This document shows positions 23,355-35,743 of a stretch of 64,000 bases of DNA, in pieces. The position numbers and the translations under genes are program-made. Numbering within the stretch: the stretch's first letter is position 1; each line of letters opens with the position of its first letter. The notes under the pieces are model-generated. The model saw nothing but the letters and a program-made list of their open reading frames with translations. It searched no databases and was not told the origin of the DNA. Source of the DNA: Ceratorhiza oryzae-sativae (lineage: Eukaryota > Basidiomycota > Agaricomycetes > Cantharellales > Ceratobasidiaceae); assembly GCA_030998015.1 (NCBI GenBank), contig JARWMV010000235.1, positions 1,426,001 to 1,490,000 of the forward strand, given 5' to 3'.

Positions 23355-24950
23355 ATGGATCTGACCAACATGGTTCAATGTGCATTCAAAGTGCAAACTT
23401 GCCTTCCCGGCGATTACGATCGTTTCAAGATTCAAACGTGAGTGTCTCGTGTATAATATGGATGAAAAATAATACTAAGCGAGGTTTTTATTAAACTCAG
23501 TATACCCACCAGCTGCCGAGGGGTAGACATCAACGATAAAACTTGGGTAATTCTTCGAAACTCGGCCAAGCCGGGGCCTGCCGAGCCGCCGCGCGTGATC
23601 GGCGAGCTAGACTCTGAAGACAACACCCACCCCGAAGGCTCGATCGCCCACTCTTCAGGACTTGTTGTCTCGAATGTTCCAGTCACTGAGTCACTTGAAG
23701 AGCTTGGGAATTCGATTTTGGAGAAGGCAGGATTCGAGATATGTGGCTCAAAGCCCCGCGCCACCGTATTCTTGATGCCTGACGAGAAGGGGCCGCGCGT
23801 CCAATATTATATAACCGATCACTCAGCTCGGACAGTGTTATGGGCTGGGGGCGATGATGTGCCAAACCCAATCGCAGCGATGGAACACTCACGGGCCAGG
23901 AACATATTGCGTGAGGAATACTGGGTTCACATGGAGAATTTCCCGGCTCCAGTGCCAGCTACCATGAAGGATCTCGAGGAACTGAAAGCCGTTCTTGGAA
24001 GTCTAGCAATAGGTATGTTATCCATCAATCGTTTTCGGGTCGATTATGGACGCATGTGTCACAGACGCTGCCACCTCCGATGGATCAACCTCGCCATTCA
24101 CTCCCGGTCAAATCCAAGAATTCCTAGCGATATTAAATACATTCAAAGGCAACCTCGGAACTTTGCAGACTTATGCTATCGGTAAGTTGCATATTGTGGA
24201 GTCTGGCGGATCTCATCGGTTCTTACAGCTCGGTTGTGGTGTATGATCTGGCACGCTCGTGTCGTCAACAACTATGGCACACCTCAGGCGTGCTTGGATC
24301 GGTTTACTATTCTCTCCGAGCAGCCCCCCGCGTTTACTGGCCCATACGCGAACTACACCAAATATTTCATTGGGGCTGATGCCAATGCGCATCTCGAGAG
24401 ATGCTCCCGCGCTTGGGCTGGACGTATTGCATACGTGAGTGAGTGGAGGAACTTTAAAGCCAAGAACGAACTTGAATGGAGTCAGATTATGTGGCTGGTC
24501 AGTGCCAGAATCCGCTAATATACTAATAATACGTTCTGAAGTTTTGTCTTCTTCTTTAGGCGTGCGTTTTGATAATGTACGTGCGAGCATGGCATATTGC
24601 TTGAGACTTCTTAACCTGTTCTGTCCTTCTTTAGCGCATCCATCCTTAGCCGCACCCAAAGCCGAACTCGAACGATCCCAACGATTGCACTTTCTCTTGG
24701 ATGTGCATCGTTGGCACATAGTTATTGTTTATTAACTGAATCACAGAGCCAGGGTATACAGGCAGCGGATGCGGTACGCAATTTTAATCTGACCTTTGCT
24801 GCGTTCGATGCACTAATAACCACTTAGTCCGCTCATTTCCAGAATTGGGAAACGGCTCGATATGGCATTCAGGCATTAGCTTTGAGAAACGCAGCCCCTC
24901 GTGCATTGCTTGTTTGGGGCTTTCTTACGTTCATTCTATCTATTTTTTAA
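23355..24950 (+). CDS. Agaricomycete-type membrane-anchored protein of unknown function
   Basis: Seven exons join without any frame conflict: 23355-23437, 23501-24012, 24065-24181, 24229-24497, 24560-24576, 24635-24773, 24828-24950, giving 419 residues. Introns are 47-63 nt; the last has a CTAATAAC branch-like site. The N-terminal two thirds carry a YYITDHSARTVLW segment and an EEYWVHMENFP motif, as in a large family of uncharacterised Agaricomycete proteins (recalled, not searched). The C-terminus has two or three hydrophobic segments (ACVLIIASIL, PTIALSLGCASLAHSYCLL, ALLVWGFLTFILSIF), suggesting membrane anchoring. Function is unknown. A 17-nt exon (24560-24576) is unusually small; a downstream extension past the TAA is possible but not needed. 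Confidence 0.65.
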
Positions 24951-26790
24951 GCTTTCAGATCGGCAAATTTCTCTTCCTCTTGTTGTATATCTCAATTACT
25001 CCTACTGTCAACCCCCTGGATGACTCGATTTATGTTCCCCCAAACCAGCTTAGCGTAGAAAACCTTTAATCGTTGTTGTGGACTATTTAATGTGCTATAC
25101 ATAACTCACTAGTGCTCTTTGACTAACGATCGATAGTTTGAAACATATGCGATAACATATACCTTTGGAAGCTATTTTCGCTCTGTTGGATCACGTTCAT
25201 GTCATTTCTTTACTAGCCGTTTCTTATTGGGTACGCATACCTCTTTTCACCTAGTCATGAATTGCATCTCATACCTTTCTAATTATCCACGTATGGGCGA
25301 CTCCACTGAATTGCTACGGAGTGGGATGGGCGTGCTCGTAGATAGAGTATGTATGCGCATAGAATCTTCCATCAGCAACAGATGAGCCGAGGCTGGAAAA
25401 TCTGAAGAGCTCTGGAAGAGCGACTCAATGATCAGCAGATGACGCTGCTGCGACATCTTTTCTCCTTTGGAGCCGAGATTTTTGATCGATGTTCTATTTC
25501 TGGACATAGTCGGTTGATACTGATGGCAGTGCTAGGGACACCAAGCTCACTAGACGCTTGGAAACAAAGTCGCAGCGAACGCTTTTGCTAAAACTCAAGA
25601 TATTGGAACCTGTGGTATTATTGTAGAGGCACTAGGGGCGGCCCTGCAAGCTCGGGCTGACTGAATTGTGTTTTTGGTTTCTTGCTGAATAGATCTCTGA
25701 ATTGGATAGATCAATGTTTGGAACCCAGAGGCTCCATGATGGCTTAGGTGTTTTCTGCTGGACATAAGCAAACAAGGCTAATGCTCAATTTGAGAATTGT
25801 GGTTGTGTCCCTGTTAGGGTGAGCAGAAGCGCCCAACATGAACTCTGCCTCTGCACAAGCAGAGCATCCAAATTTTTTGGATGCTGAAAGTGGATGGTAG
25901 GGCCAGTTTATGTAGGTAAAGTATCTATATTGTGATGCAAAATACCTAAAATTGGGGGTTTTCCCATTTTCTAAATGCATTTGTTGGGACCAGGACAATC
26001 CCAACAACAGGAATCCCAGCCTAGTAAAGCTTTTGTTGAAGATGTCACAGTCCAAAGGCTGCCTAAAATCTAAAGGTGGACAAAATGTCTATTTTACATG
26101 GAATTGTCCAAAAGATTTGGACATTCCCAATCTGTAGAGGAAGTAAGTCCACCATTGTCAATATTTGAGCCCAGCTCACAGTGAATTCTGGTCCTAGAAC
26201 ATCTGCAACTCCCAACAGGTTCTGGAAAGGTTCTGGAGGGCTTCAGAACCTTCAGAACCAGGTACAGTAGAACCTCTTGATCTGAAATGATGTGGTAAAG
26301 AGGTGCCTCAAAGAATATAGTGTTGTTTTTGTATGGGCCACTTGTGTGAACCAAGGGTGTCTCCCTGTCTAATAGAGTCCCTGCATTCTGCCACCATTTA
26401 CAACATGTCAAAATCAGTGCCTTTTCAAAACAAGGGGATTCAAATCAAGACACCTTTTTCTTGTAATCCAGTTTATTCTGTCTGCTCAGCCTATGGCTAT
26501 GTAAGACAGTGACAACATGTTATGGTTTTGGAGACTGCTTTCTACTTGTTGTGAGCCACCCTCAATCTCCCTCTCCTCTTTTCCTCTTGGCCAGACCTTG
26601 GTCTATTATTAGGACCAGCACCACCCCCAAGCCTCCCTCTTATAGCCTAGCAACACAGGCTCAAGGTGGTGCTTGGCAGTGCTTTGCTGCTTCTTTTTCT
26701 TCCTTTTCTCCCTTCCTGTCACCTTGACTATGTATTGCTGTGCTTGGCTGTGCATAACTAGTGTAGAGCCTCAGATGTACTGTATACATC
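24951..26790. other. No gene recognised; grades into repeat-like DNA
   Basis: No domain-bearing ORF. From about 25.6 kb onward the sequence is AT-rich and CpG-poor like 1-1.9 kb and 5.9-6.5 kb, consistent with old repeat DNA into which the Gypsy element inserted. Confidence 0.5.
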
Positions 26791-28089
26791 TGTTACGGGT
26801 TAGGGTACACTTGAATATCTAGAGCTTAAGCAAATGTAGATATGTTAGTATACACTAATCATACTCAATACTTCTTAGACTAGAGTAAGAAGGCTCAAAG
26901 TAGTTGCAATGCGATCAAGTAACACTCAAGGTAGTCTTAATCTTTCACAGTGTAAACTGACTAATTTATAGGTATAAAGAGCAAGACTACTATGGTCAGG
27001 TTCCCTTAGATATCTTAAATGTAGTTCAGCCCTAGTCGCTTGGACTAACTGATACTAATCTTAATACTAGGCTTAAGCGATAGCTTATAGGATAGATGGT
27101 GGGCTGCCTAATGCGTGTACTTCCTCAGCTACAGGTACTTAGATTTCCTCTAATAGCTGGTACTTAATGTCACGCTCAATCAGGCAATATTGTATCCTTA
27201 TATATCTCTGTATATAAGATACAATGACTCAGACAGTATATAACTAATATGGTACTTTATTCCTCAGTACTAGTTATATAAGAAATCACACACAGACAAG
27301 AGAAATAGAAAGAGAAAAAAACCAATAACCGTCTGGGTTGAGTAGAGGGAGGTGGTCTGGAAGGGCCTCAGAGGAGGTCCTTTTATACCCTGAGGAGGGC
27401 ATTCCAGAGCCAAATAGATACATGCATGCCAGTGCGATCATCAAAAGAGGGTACTGCTATACTTGGGGTACACCCTAGCCCAGTATAGGATAAAAGAGTA
27501 AAGACAGGGTGTGGATCGAAGGCATTGATGCATCTGAGACCTGCTATTGGCTTGTAGATCATATTATCATAGTATATACATGTAATGAATGGAGGCTACA
27601 TCTCAGTGAGTCATAAAGTGAGTCAGAGAAGCTTCTGGATCAATTTGGGAAGCTCTCCTGACTCACTGGAGTCATTAGATCTTGATTGATGGTCCAGTAA
27701 GATTCTAATGATCTTCGGGCCATTCCGGCGCGAGGATCCGGTGGATCGCGACGATCTTCGGGCAGCAGATACCGCCGAAGATTGGCTATCGATAGAGCAC
27801 AAGATCGCTTTGATAGCGTAAGCGGTTGCCGAGATATGAGCGGTGCGATGTTGTAATCAATATCTCCTGATAAGAGGAAATATCGCAACCTCTGTATCTC
27901 TCTGAGATCTTATCGTAAAAACTTAATAAAATATGCGTTGGAGAGCGGGAATTTTGTACTATTTAATGAAACAGAAAATAGTACAATTCAGAGCGCATAC
28001 AAATTCGAGTATTTCACAATTTAATTACAGAGGCATCGCTTGTTGGCAGAGCAGACTAAAATAATAGAAAATGTTAGTGATCCATAACA
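26791..28089 (-). mobile_element. Ty3/Gypsy 3' LTR (copy C)
   Basis: 1299 bp with TGTTA...TAACA termini on the minus strand, preceded (in element orientation) by a G-run polypurine tract, so it is the 3' LTR of the minus-strand half element. It shares the TATAAAA box (27381-27387) and the CpG-dense core with copy B. It lies in inverted orientation to B although both should belong to one element, which fits the inferred inversion. Confidence 0.88.
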
Positions 28090-28103
28090 TAGCCCCCCCA
28101 GTC
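28090..28103 (-). promoter_or_regulatory. Gypsy polypurine tract
   Basis: On the minus strand CTGGGGGGGCTA abuts the LTR start TGTTATGG. This is the plus-strand priming position. Confidence 0.65.
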
Positions 28104-28120
28104 TGGTATGTCAACTCACA

Positions 28121-29257
28121 TTAGAGAGAATCATATCCCTCATCATCAGAGCTGATGTAAATGTACTCCCTTTCTTCCAACTGGCTTGGTTCAGCTGGTT
28201 CAGAAGGAGTGGAGGCACCAGACACAGTAAGGACTCCTCATCTGACTCTTTAGCCTCAGGATCAGCTTCAGAGAGAGAGACAGATTGGGATGGTCCAGCT
28301 TCATTTTCAAAATGAACCCTAGGGCGACCATCTGTCACCCCTGTATCCTTGGGGTTGGAAGACCTGTAACCCATTTGGTTAGCTGGATATGCTACTTCCA
28401 TTTACTAGGATTTTAAGCATACCAAGGGACAGTTTTGGGCCCTGCAGCAGCAGCCAATTGTTCCATCTTGCTTGTCAGGAACTGGTAAAACTTCTTGGCA
28501 GACAATTGCTGCCTCAGAGTGAAGTAGACATGCTGTTCCTTGGTTGTCAGCTTCTAACCCAAGGGTAGTAGGATTGGGCTTACCATATCATCTCCCCAAG
28601 TCTTAGGAACTCCAGACTTATTGGGCTCCAGCCATCCCTTCTTGCAGAATATAGAGCGATATAGATGGAAACAATCCTTTCCTGCAGCTATCATGGCACA
28701 AGGGAAAGGAGGGAGGACAGATGTCTTGTCCCTACCATCATACATAGCCAGACAGCGCAGGCTGCAAACCATCTGTAAGGCCCAAATCTGCAATCGAACC
28801 ACTTCAGAAATAAGGGCAGGAAGAGATTCAAAAGGATTCTGCCAGTCCCAAGCAGTGAAGCCTGTTATTGGCTCTATAGGGAAGCAATTCCTGCTTCCCT
28901 GAAGCGTGCATATAGAGGTGAATCCACTGAAAAGTTATGAGACCTTGTAGGCCTCTTCCAAAGTCCCATTCTGCAAGTAAGTTCCCACTGCATCTCGCAC
29001 TTGGAGAAGCGCATCTACCAAGGCATGGGCTACTTGATCATGCACATACCATCCATCAGTGCCCCAGTCTCATTGAAACTGTAGTAAATTTCAATGCCAT
29101 CCCTGAACTTTCGTTCCAAGATGGAAGTACTGGAGGCATATAGCCCTTCCCCCATGCGCATAGAGGCTGCCAGGCAAGCAAAGTACTTGGACAGCAGAAT
29201 TGAATCTGCTACTGCCTTGGCTTGCTCCTCATTGAGCATCATAGGAGGGGACTGCAT
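28121..29257 (-). pseudogene. Gypsy accessory ORF b (downstream of integrase), broken
   Basis: Minus-strand coding between integrase and 3' LTR. It opens with MQSPPMMLNEEQAKAVADSI and includes a Trp/aromatic-rich block (FTAWDWQNPFESLPALI, then a Cys-containing helix-like segment near 28740). It ends in an acidic tail, EREYIYISSDDEGYDSL, at 28121. Frame changes occur near 29043, 28880 and 28230, and an in-frame TAG occurs near 28560. No signal peptide, transmembrane or known domain is visible, so it is not an obvious envelope gene. I cannot name its function. Confidence 0.5.
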
Positions 29258-29403
29258 GGTGCAAGAATAGAGAGATAGTGGGAAAAGTGCTTAAGAGCTG
29301 GTAGGGTGTTGAACCACTGAAGAGAGAGGGCTCTCCAAGGCTGTTTTTATAGCCCAGAGTTGTCCTGCTTTGCTCTTTGGAATCATAGGATTGCCCCTTA
29401 AGT

Positions 29404-30287
29404 TCACACAAGTGGAATTGGGGGACAATAGCATAAATTCCAAGCAACTAAACTAATACAAGTCATGGTCTCCATGATATCCCTCAGACGTCTTTGTGCA
29501 GCTCTGAGGTTCCCTACTTCTTCCACTAGTTCCCTATTCAACTCCTGTACCCTACTTTCCAAGGCCAACTCCATCACCAGAAGGTCACCAGATGACTCAG
29601 TTCCATCAGAAAGAGAGTCAGATGGTGATTCTGGCTGGTACTCAGGAGAAGGGGAAGGAGGGTAAGCGAGTCTAAACAAGTCAACTTTAGATCTTGACTC
29701 AAGAGAAGTGAACTCACTGATATTCAGGAAGCTCTCCTCCTGACTCATATTCCCCATCAGTAGGTGCTTCAGAGAGTATGGAAGGCTCTCTGGAAGCCTC
29801 ATGGGGCCGATGTGCATAATCCCTAGACAGATCAGCTTTAGATCTTGACTCAATCGAAGTCAAGAACTTACCAGTCCATCCTCTCCAGGAACTCCTCATA
29901 GTCAACAGGGCTTGCACTCCTTGGGGGAGGCACAGGCCTTTCATCCCTTCTGCCCCATCCATGCATCAAGACCAGATCAAATGGGGTAGGCTCCAACCCT
30001 GGAGAGGGAGGAGTTGGCCATCCAATCTCGAAATGAGGGCCTTGACTGGGAGCTTCCAATGGATAAGTTGGAAGTGGAGGATACAGGGCAGAGGGAGCTG
30101 GATTGGGGTACACAGGGAGAGGAACATCTGGGGCAGGCTCAATGCCCTCCCTTCTAGATTGTCGCCTATTCTGCCTGTTTTGAGATCGCACCCTAGTGCG
30201 TTCCCATCTGAGGCCCATAAAGCGACGCTCCAGAATATCCAGATGGGTGCTGGGAGTCTGGGGACGTTCAATTGAGTAGTCAGACAT
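29404..30287 (-). CDS. Gypsy accessory ORF a, apparently spliced
   Basis: The minus-strand ATG (MSDYSIERPQTPSTHLDILE) opens a Pro/Arg-rich frame. Two GT-AG introns (29871-29823, 49 nt; 29717-29672, 46 nt) join exons 30287-29872, 29822-29718 and 29671-29404 in frame, giving about 262 residues. The C-terminal half has a heptad-like helix (LALESRVQELNRELVEEV). The two introns share about 30 near-identical bases, including TTGAGTCAAGATCTAAAG and the 3' splice region. A spliced accessory gene between integrase and the LTR is unusual for a chromovirus-type element. Function is unknown; splicing is inferred from frame continuity only. Confidence 0.55.
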
Positions 30288-31319
30288 GTTTAGAGGGTAA
30301 AACTGTGCAGTATACAGCTGTAGTACCTTAGAGACGACACAAAAATCTTATACTGCATGTATTTCACATCCAGTTGCCAATAGGAAGCTTACTCCAAATA
30401 AAAGAAGCTTGTAACTGGCCAAATAGAGTGCGCTCTGCTGTTATCTGTACAGTTATCACATGCTGATCCTTCCAGATCTTTCTTATCTAGTCCTTAAACC
30501 TTACAGTTGGTGATCGGTCCAAGCAGTCAACTGAGATTACTTTGCAGTGACTCATTCTGATGATCGCTTAGGGGATCAGACAACTTTATACTTTAAATCT
30601 ATATACAGAAAGTTCTGGTACAAGACTTAAAGGGGAGTTAAGGGGAAAAGTTTCTTGATGGGGACTAGATGTGATTGATCCAAATAGATCAGTGGACTTG
30701 ATAAGATGATCAGGAAAGATCTGACTTACCAAGCTTGGTTAATCTTATCTACAGCTGTAGAAAAGATCCTAAGTATTGCTGTCGCTCCATCCCTTGCATT
30801 TGATCTGTCCAGTACCATAAGCATTAAACCCAATAAATAGATTTTGGACTTACAGTATGGATGGTCTGGCAGGATGAAAAGCTCAGAGGGCATGCCTCTG
30901 TTTCCTGGACCCCTGTAGGGACTATACTGCCTGCGATTCCTTACCAAGGCAATGGAAAGGATGTTGGCTGGCTTAACAGTCCAGAGGGTCCTCTGCCTGC
31001 TGAAGTATACCAACTTGTGGCAGAGGAAATCACCCTGCCAGTGACAGTGATGGTGCGCTCCAGGTTGGAGTACTCCAACATACCTTTTGTCCAGGTGCGA
31101 CCCATATAAAGTCTTCTCCTAGACTGTAGAGGTAGTAAGGATGGCAAGACCATGAGATGATGGGGAGAGAGACAGCAATGATGATAATGAGGTTGGCCAT
31201 GGTTGGTGTGGTGTTTCCAGTGGTAAATGCTAGCCGATTTATATCTACAAAATGACTTTGTCAGTAAACAAACAACAGAGAAATCACGTGTTGTTCTTGG
31301 AATGATTTTCAGGAAAGGG
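30288..31319. other. Gypsy region between integrase and accessory ORF
   Basis: About 1 kb with only short ORFs. Its position suggests it holds signals for expression of the downstream accessory ORFs, for example a splice acceptor or internal promoter, but no element could be identified with confidence. Confidence 0.4.
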
Positions 31320-32976
31320 TTAAGACTTCTTAGATGTCTTGAGGCGTCGCTTAAGTTCCCATTCCTTGAGTATCCTGGGAGCATTTGTCAACTGCTGCCT
31401 GGATAACCATTCATCCCATTCAGGTGGATAACCCACAAATCTTGTAAGATATCGACACTGTTTTCTCTGTCCTTTCTTGATCATTTTTTCATCCAGAATC
31501 TCTTCCACTTCCCACTCAGGTTCCTTGTCAAAGTCAGATCTATTCAGATGTTTCTTGGGACGGTCTGTACCATCTTTATCTCTATGATAAGGTTCCAGAT
31601 GAGCTATATTAATCACAGGGTGAATCTTGTAGCTGGCTGGAATCTTGATGCGATAAGTTACATCTGAAAGCTTCTCTAGAACCTCAAAGGGACCATCATA
31701 CTTCATCTGGAGTTTCCTTCCTTTTCCCTTCTGATTTCTCAGCAGGTTCAGGGAATGTGGATTCAGCATGACCAAATCTCCTTCCTGTAGATCAAGATAA
31801 CTATGGTTCTTGTTGTATTGATCCTCCATGTGAACCTGAGCCAATTTCAAGGCATCCTGAGCTTGAGAGCGAATAGCTTTCATCATCTCATTGAAGTTCA
31901 CAGCTTTAGGATCTTCTACAGAGGGTCTGGCTAAAGCTTTACCAGTAGAAGTAAGTAAATCTGAGGGTCGAAGTGGTTCAAATCCTAAAAGAAGATAAGA
32001 AGGTGTAAATCCTGTAGATGTATGCTCCATGGTGTTGTAAGCAAAGCTAAAATCATTTAGGAGGTCACTCCAATTGTCCATTGAAGGAAAGACAAAAGCT
32101 CTTAAGGCAATCTCTAAGGTTTGGTTCATAATCTCACTCTGTCCATCAGCTTGTGGGTGATAAGCTGTAGTAAGCGATCTCTGAATGCCAACCAAAGAGG
32201 TTAAGTGTTCCCAAAAGGCTCCTGTCCATCTAGAGTCTCTGTCAGTAATAACCTGTCTTGGAAGACCATACTTGGTCCATATATGCGCATGGAATAGTTT
32301 GGCAGTCTCTTCCTCATTGATAGAAGTATTGCAAGGGATAAAGTGTGCATACTTAGTCAATTTATCAACTATAGTTAGTATGGCATTAAATCCATTGCTA
32401 GGAGGAAGATCCATTATAAAATCCATGGTTACTACTTCAAAAGGCTGACTAGGAATTGGAATAGATTGAAGAAAACCTCTTTGTCCATGTCTTTTAGGCT
32501 TAGCCTTTTGACAAATATCACAAGTGCGCACATATTCCTTAATGACTTGTACCATCTTAGGCCAGTAGTAGGTAAGCTACTTTGTTGTAGGTCCTATGGT
32601 AGCCAGCATGAGCTCCTTCTTGAAGAGAGTCATGTATTTCAGCTACTACTTCCTTCTGTAAGTCTTTAGGGACACACAGCTTGTAATTGTCATCTCTGCA
32701 AAAGTAAATAAGACCATTTTCTCCAATCCTGTATTGTTTGTAGGGTGGATTTAGATGATCATACTCACCTTGCAGCTTCTTGAGTACATCAGCAAAATGG
32801 GGATCATTAGTGTATGCTTCATAAAAGCGATTAACTTCAGATTCATTAATACTGATGTGTAGCTCATTCAAACCTGATGTAGCAAGAGAGACATTAGCTT
32901 TATATACTTTGTTTCTTACCTTAAACCTTGTCCTAAAACCTTTGGAAGGCTTTTCTTCATTGGCTAAAGCATGCAT
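31320..32976 (-). pseudogene. pol: Gypsy integrase with chromodomain (one frameshift)
   Basis: The HHCC zinc domain spans the frame change: GYHRTYNKV in the first frame, CDICQKAKP in the second, with one base missing near 32556. The catalytic core shows TMDFIMDLP (first Asp), ITDRDSRWTG (second Asp) and YHPQADGQSE (Glu), the D,D-35-E triad. A GPFEVLEKL / HPVINIAHLEPY block follows. The C-terminus EWEVEEILDEK...RFVGYPPEWDEWL is a chromodomain, which in chromoviruses targets integration to heterochromatin. The stop is at 31320. Confidence 0.92.
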
Positions 32977-33755
32977 AGTCGATGGACTAGCAAATCCTTC
33001 TCAAAGTCTACACCTATTTCTTGGTACAGATTCTTCAAGGCATCTTCAGTGTCATTGTTAAAAGTAAGAGGGGTTGATAAGTCTGCTAAAGGTCCATCTT
33101 GTCTAGGGATCCTTCTTCTTAATCTAGAGATTGGGTCAACATTAGTATGGACTTTGCCTGCTCTATGAACTATTACTAGGTCTGGAAAGGCAGCTATTAC
33201 TATGCCATAACCAGATAGTCTTCTGTTCACAGTTTGGTAAGTCTTACTCCATTTAAGGGCAGCATGATCTGACACTACTACAACTTTAGCACCTTCAAGA
33301 TACATGTGGAATTTCACTAGACCATCTCTTACACCTAGAGCTTCTCTCTCAGTGGCTGAGTACCTTGTCTCAGCTGATTTGAGGAGTCTTGACCAGTAGG
33401 CAATGACTCGCTCTATGTGTACTTCAGTTTCTTCAAAGTCTTCATTCCAAGTATCTTCATAGTCAAAAGTTTCAGTACCATCAGCCCCCCCAGTCAGGAT
33501 GACCTTTCCTTTGGAGTCAGGTGTAATAAACCTGGGGACAGGTAACCCTTCTTGGTGAGCTTTCTTACATTGATCATAAACTCTAGTTCCTTTCAGGTCC
33601 TTAAGTTTCATGGTTTGAATTTGCTGTAAGATAGCAGCTATTCCAAAGTCACATGCATCAGTATAAAGCCTATAGGGCATCCCTGGTATTGGGTAAGAGA
33701 GAACTGGTGCATTGGCTAGGACTAGCTTAGCTAGTTTGAAAGCATGGGATTCCAA
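32964..33755 (-). pseudogene. pol: Gypsy RNase H domain
   Basis: The sequence YRLYTDACDFGIAAIL holds the first catalytic Asp, SATEREALGV the Glu, and VVVSDHAALKW a later Asp; HTNVDPISRL closes the domain. It continues directly from RT after a one-base frame change near 33757 (the alternative reading gives WKWDKLESHAF). The last codons overlap the start of the next open stretch in another frame. Confidence 0.9.
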
Positions 33756-33756
33756 T

Positions 33757-34926
33757 TTATCCCATTTCCACTTGACACTCTTTCTTTAAGAGATTAAATA
33801 ATGGAGCTACTATCCAAGTATAATATGGAATATAACTTGAAAAGTAGGTCATCATTCCTAAGAATGTTTGTAATGTAGGTATATCCTTAGGTTCCTCTAA
33901 TTGTAGAATGCCTTCCACTTTCTCCTTATGGGTAGACATGCCAAGTCTGGACACCTTTTGTCCTAAAAGGAGTAAAGATTGATATCCAAGGTGGCATTTA
34001 CCAGGAGAAAGAGTCAATCCAGAGTCTGCAATGGCCTTTAATACTTTGTCTAAATGCTCACAGTGGTCTTCAAATGACTTGCTGTATATCACAATGTCAT
34101 CTATATATACTAGAGCAAATATCCATAAGAATGGGGCCAAAACATCAGTCATAACCCTTTGGAATACTGGAGGTCCATTTCTCCATCCAAAAGGCATTCT
34201 TCTGAATTGAAAGTGTCCTCTGTGGCATCTAAATGCTGTCTTAGGCCTATCCTCATCCTTTATCTGGAGTTGGGTAAAGCCTGCTAGAGCATCTAGAGTA
34301 CTGAGATATTGGGCTCCTTCAAGTGAATGAAGGATGTCTTGTTGCCTAGGTAGAGGGTATTCATCTGGTATAGCTACTGCATTAAGCTTCCTGTAATCAA
34401 TGCACAAGCGAGGCTTATTATTCCGCCATACTACAAGCACTGGGAAGCCCCAAGGGCTCTTAGATTCCTCAATTACACCTAAGCGCAACCAATCATCTAT
34501 TTGCTTGTCTATAGCAGCCTTAGCTTCTTTGCTAGGCCTATAGGGAGTTAAAGCAATTTCCTTTATACCTGGTCTGAGATTAATCTCTACCCTGGCTGGG
34601 TAATTGCCAAGTCTGCCATCTAATCCAAAAGCTTCAAAGTTCTTCTTCACCACCTTTTGCAAGCTTTTCTTCTGATCTGGAGTCAAATTGTCTCCCCAAT
34701 GTACTTCTGCCAAGAGTCTTTCCCTAGGGACTGGCTCTGGGTCAGGCAGTTCAGCAGTTTTAGGGCCTCCTTCTGGCTGCTTTGAGAGTTCAATCTCTTC
34801 AGCAGTAGGAGAAGGTACTTTGACTTCCTTCATAAGAGTATTTATTAGATGTGCCTTGGCTTCTCCTGCCCTTCCTAAGTTCTTCAGGCAAATCTTTTTC
34901 TTTATCCAATGCAATCTTGGGGTCAT
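33757..34926 (-). pseudogene. pol: Gypsy reverse transcriptase domain
   Basis: The open stretch carries the RT palm and fingers motifs: IEESKSPWGFPVLVV, RLCIDYRKLNAV, STLDALAGFTQLQI, MPFGWRNGPPVFQRVM and the catalytic YIDDIVIYS with both Asp. A TLQTFLGMMTYFSSYIP thumb/connection follows. Linked upstream to protease by a one-base frame change near 34870. Confidence 0.93.
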
Positions 34927-35738
34927 GCATATATCCTATGACATGTCCTTTGGGTAAATGCACTGGCCTCTGAGAAAAATTAGTTATCTGAATAGTCTTA
35001 GTAGCAGGAGTGATGATGCTGTCTGTAGTTCCATGAACATCTAAAGTTCCATTATTACTTTCTAGACTACCTTCAATAAAACCTTCTTGCTGTCCTTCCT
35101 GGAATTCAACTAGAATAGGCACTTGTGTAATGAATTCAGCCTTTAAAAATACATCCCTAGCTAATTTAACTGGGGTAGTACCTTCAGGCCCTTTCTTTAA
35201 GGCTTTCTTCTTAGAAGATTTTTTCCTGTGAAAGGCTCTTCTCTCTAGGTTTGTCTTGAAGTCTGGTCTAGTGTAAACTTGAAATACATTTCCAGCTTCA
35301 TCCAATCTTGGTTCAGTTTCTAATTCAATCACTTCAGCAGACCTACCAGAGTTGCCAAAGAGTATTCTGCTAGGAGAGGAAAGACGATCTAAAGAGATTC
35401 TATATTGGTTAGAAAAGTCATTACCCAGAATGAAAGGTACTTTCATTGCTTTCACTACATAGGCTTCTACCTGCATCTTTACAGGTCCATCCTTAGTAGG
35501 GAAGGTTAAGTCTAATACTACATATCCTGTAATACTAGTTTTACCAGTCACTTGAATAAGATTTATCTTTTGGCCAGATTTCTCTTTAGGAGGTTGTTTC
35601 AAGCTAGTCAGAAAATTATAGCTAATCAGGGTAATATCAGAGCCTGAGTCAACTGTAATTTCTGTTAGGCCTTCTTCATTCCCTACCCTAGCCATAGCTA
35701 CTGTAGGTCTAGTTCCCAGGAAATGAGTTCCTGAAGGA
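34799..35738 (-). pseudogene. pol: Gypsy aspartic protease and linker
   Basis: Minus-strand reading begins PSGTHFLGTRP at the Copia insertion site and contains EITVDSGSDITLIS, the DSG catalytic motif of retroviral-type proteases, followed by FILGNDF, the second conserved block. The linker is Lys-rich. Its natural N-terminus lies at 11795-12008 on the plus strand, separated by the Copia insertion and inversion. A frame change near 34870 leads into RT. Confidence 0.9.
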
Positions 35739-35743
35739 CGTTC
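35739..35743 (+). repeat. Target-site duplication of Copia element, right copy
   Basis: CGTTC directly before TGTTGAAC, the reverse complement of GAACG at 12004-12008. Confidence 0.85.

Noticed and set aside
28121..30287. Envelope gene between integrase and LTR
   Set aside because: No signal peptide, transmembrane segment or Cys pattern is visible, so the region is described as accessory ORFs only.
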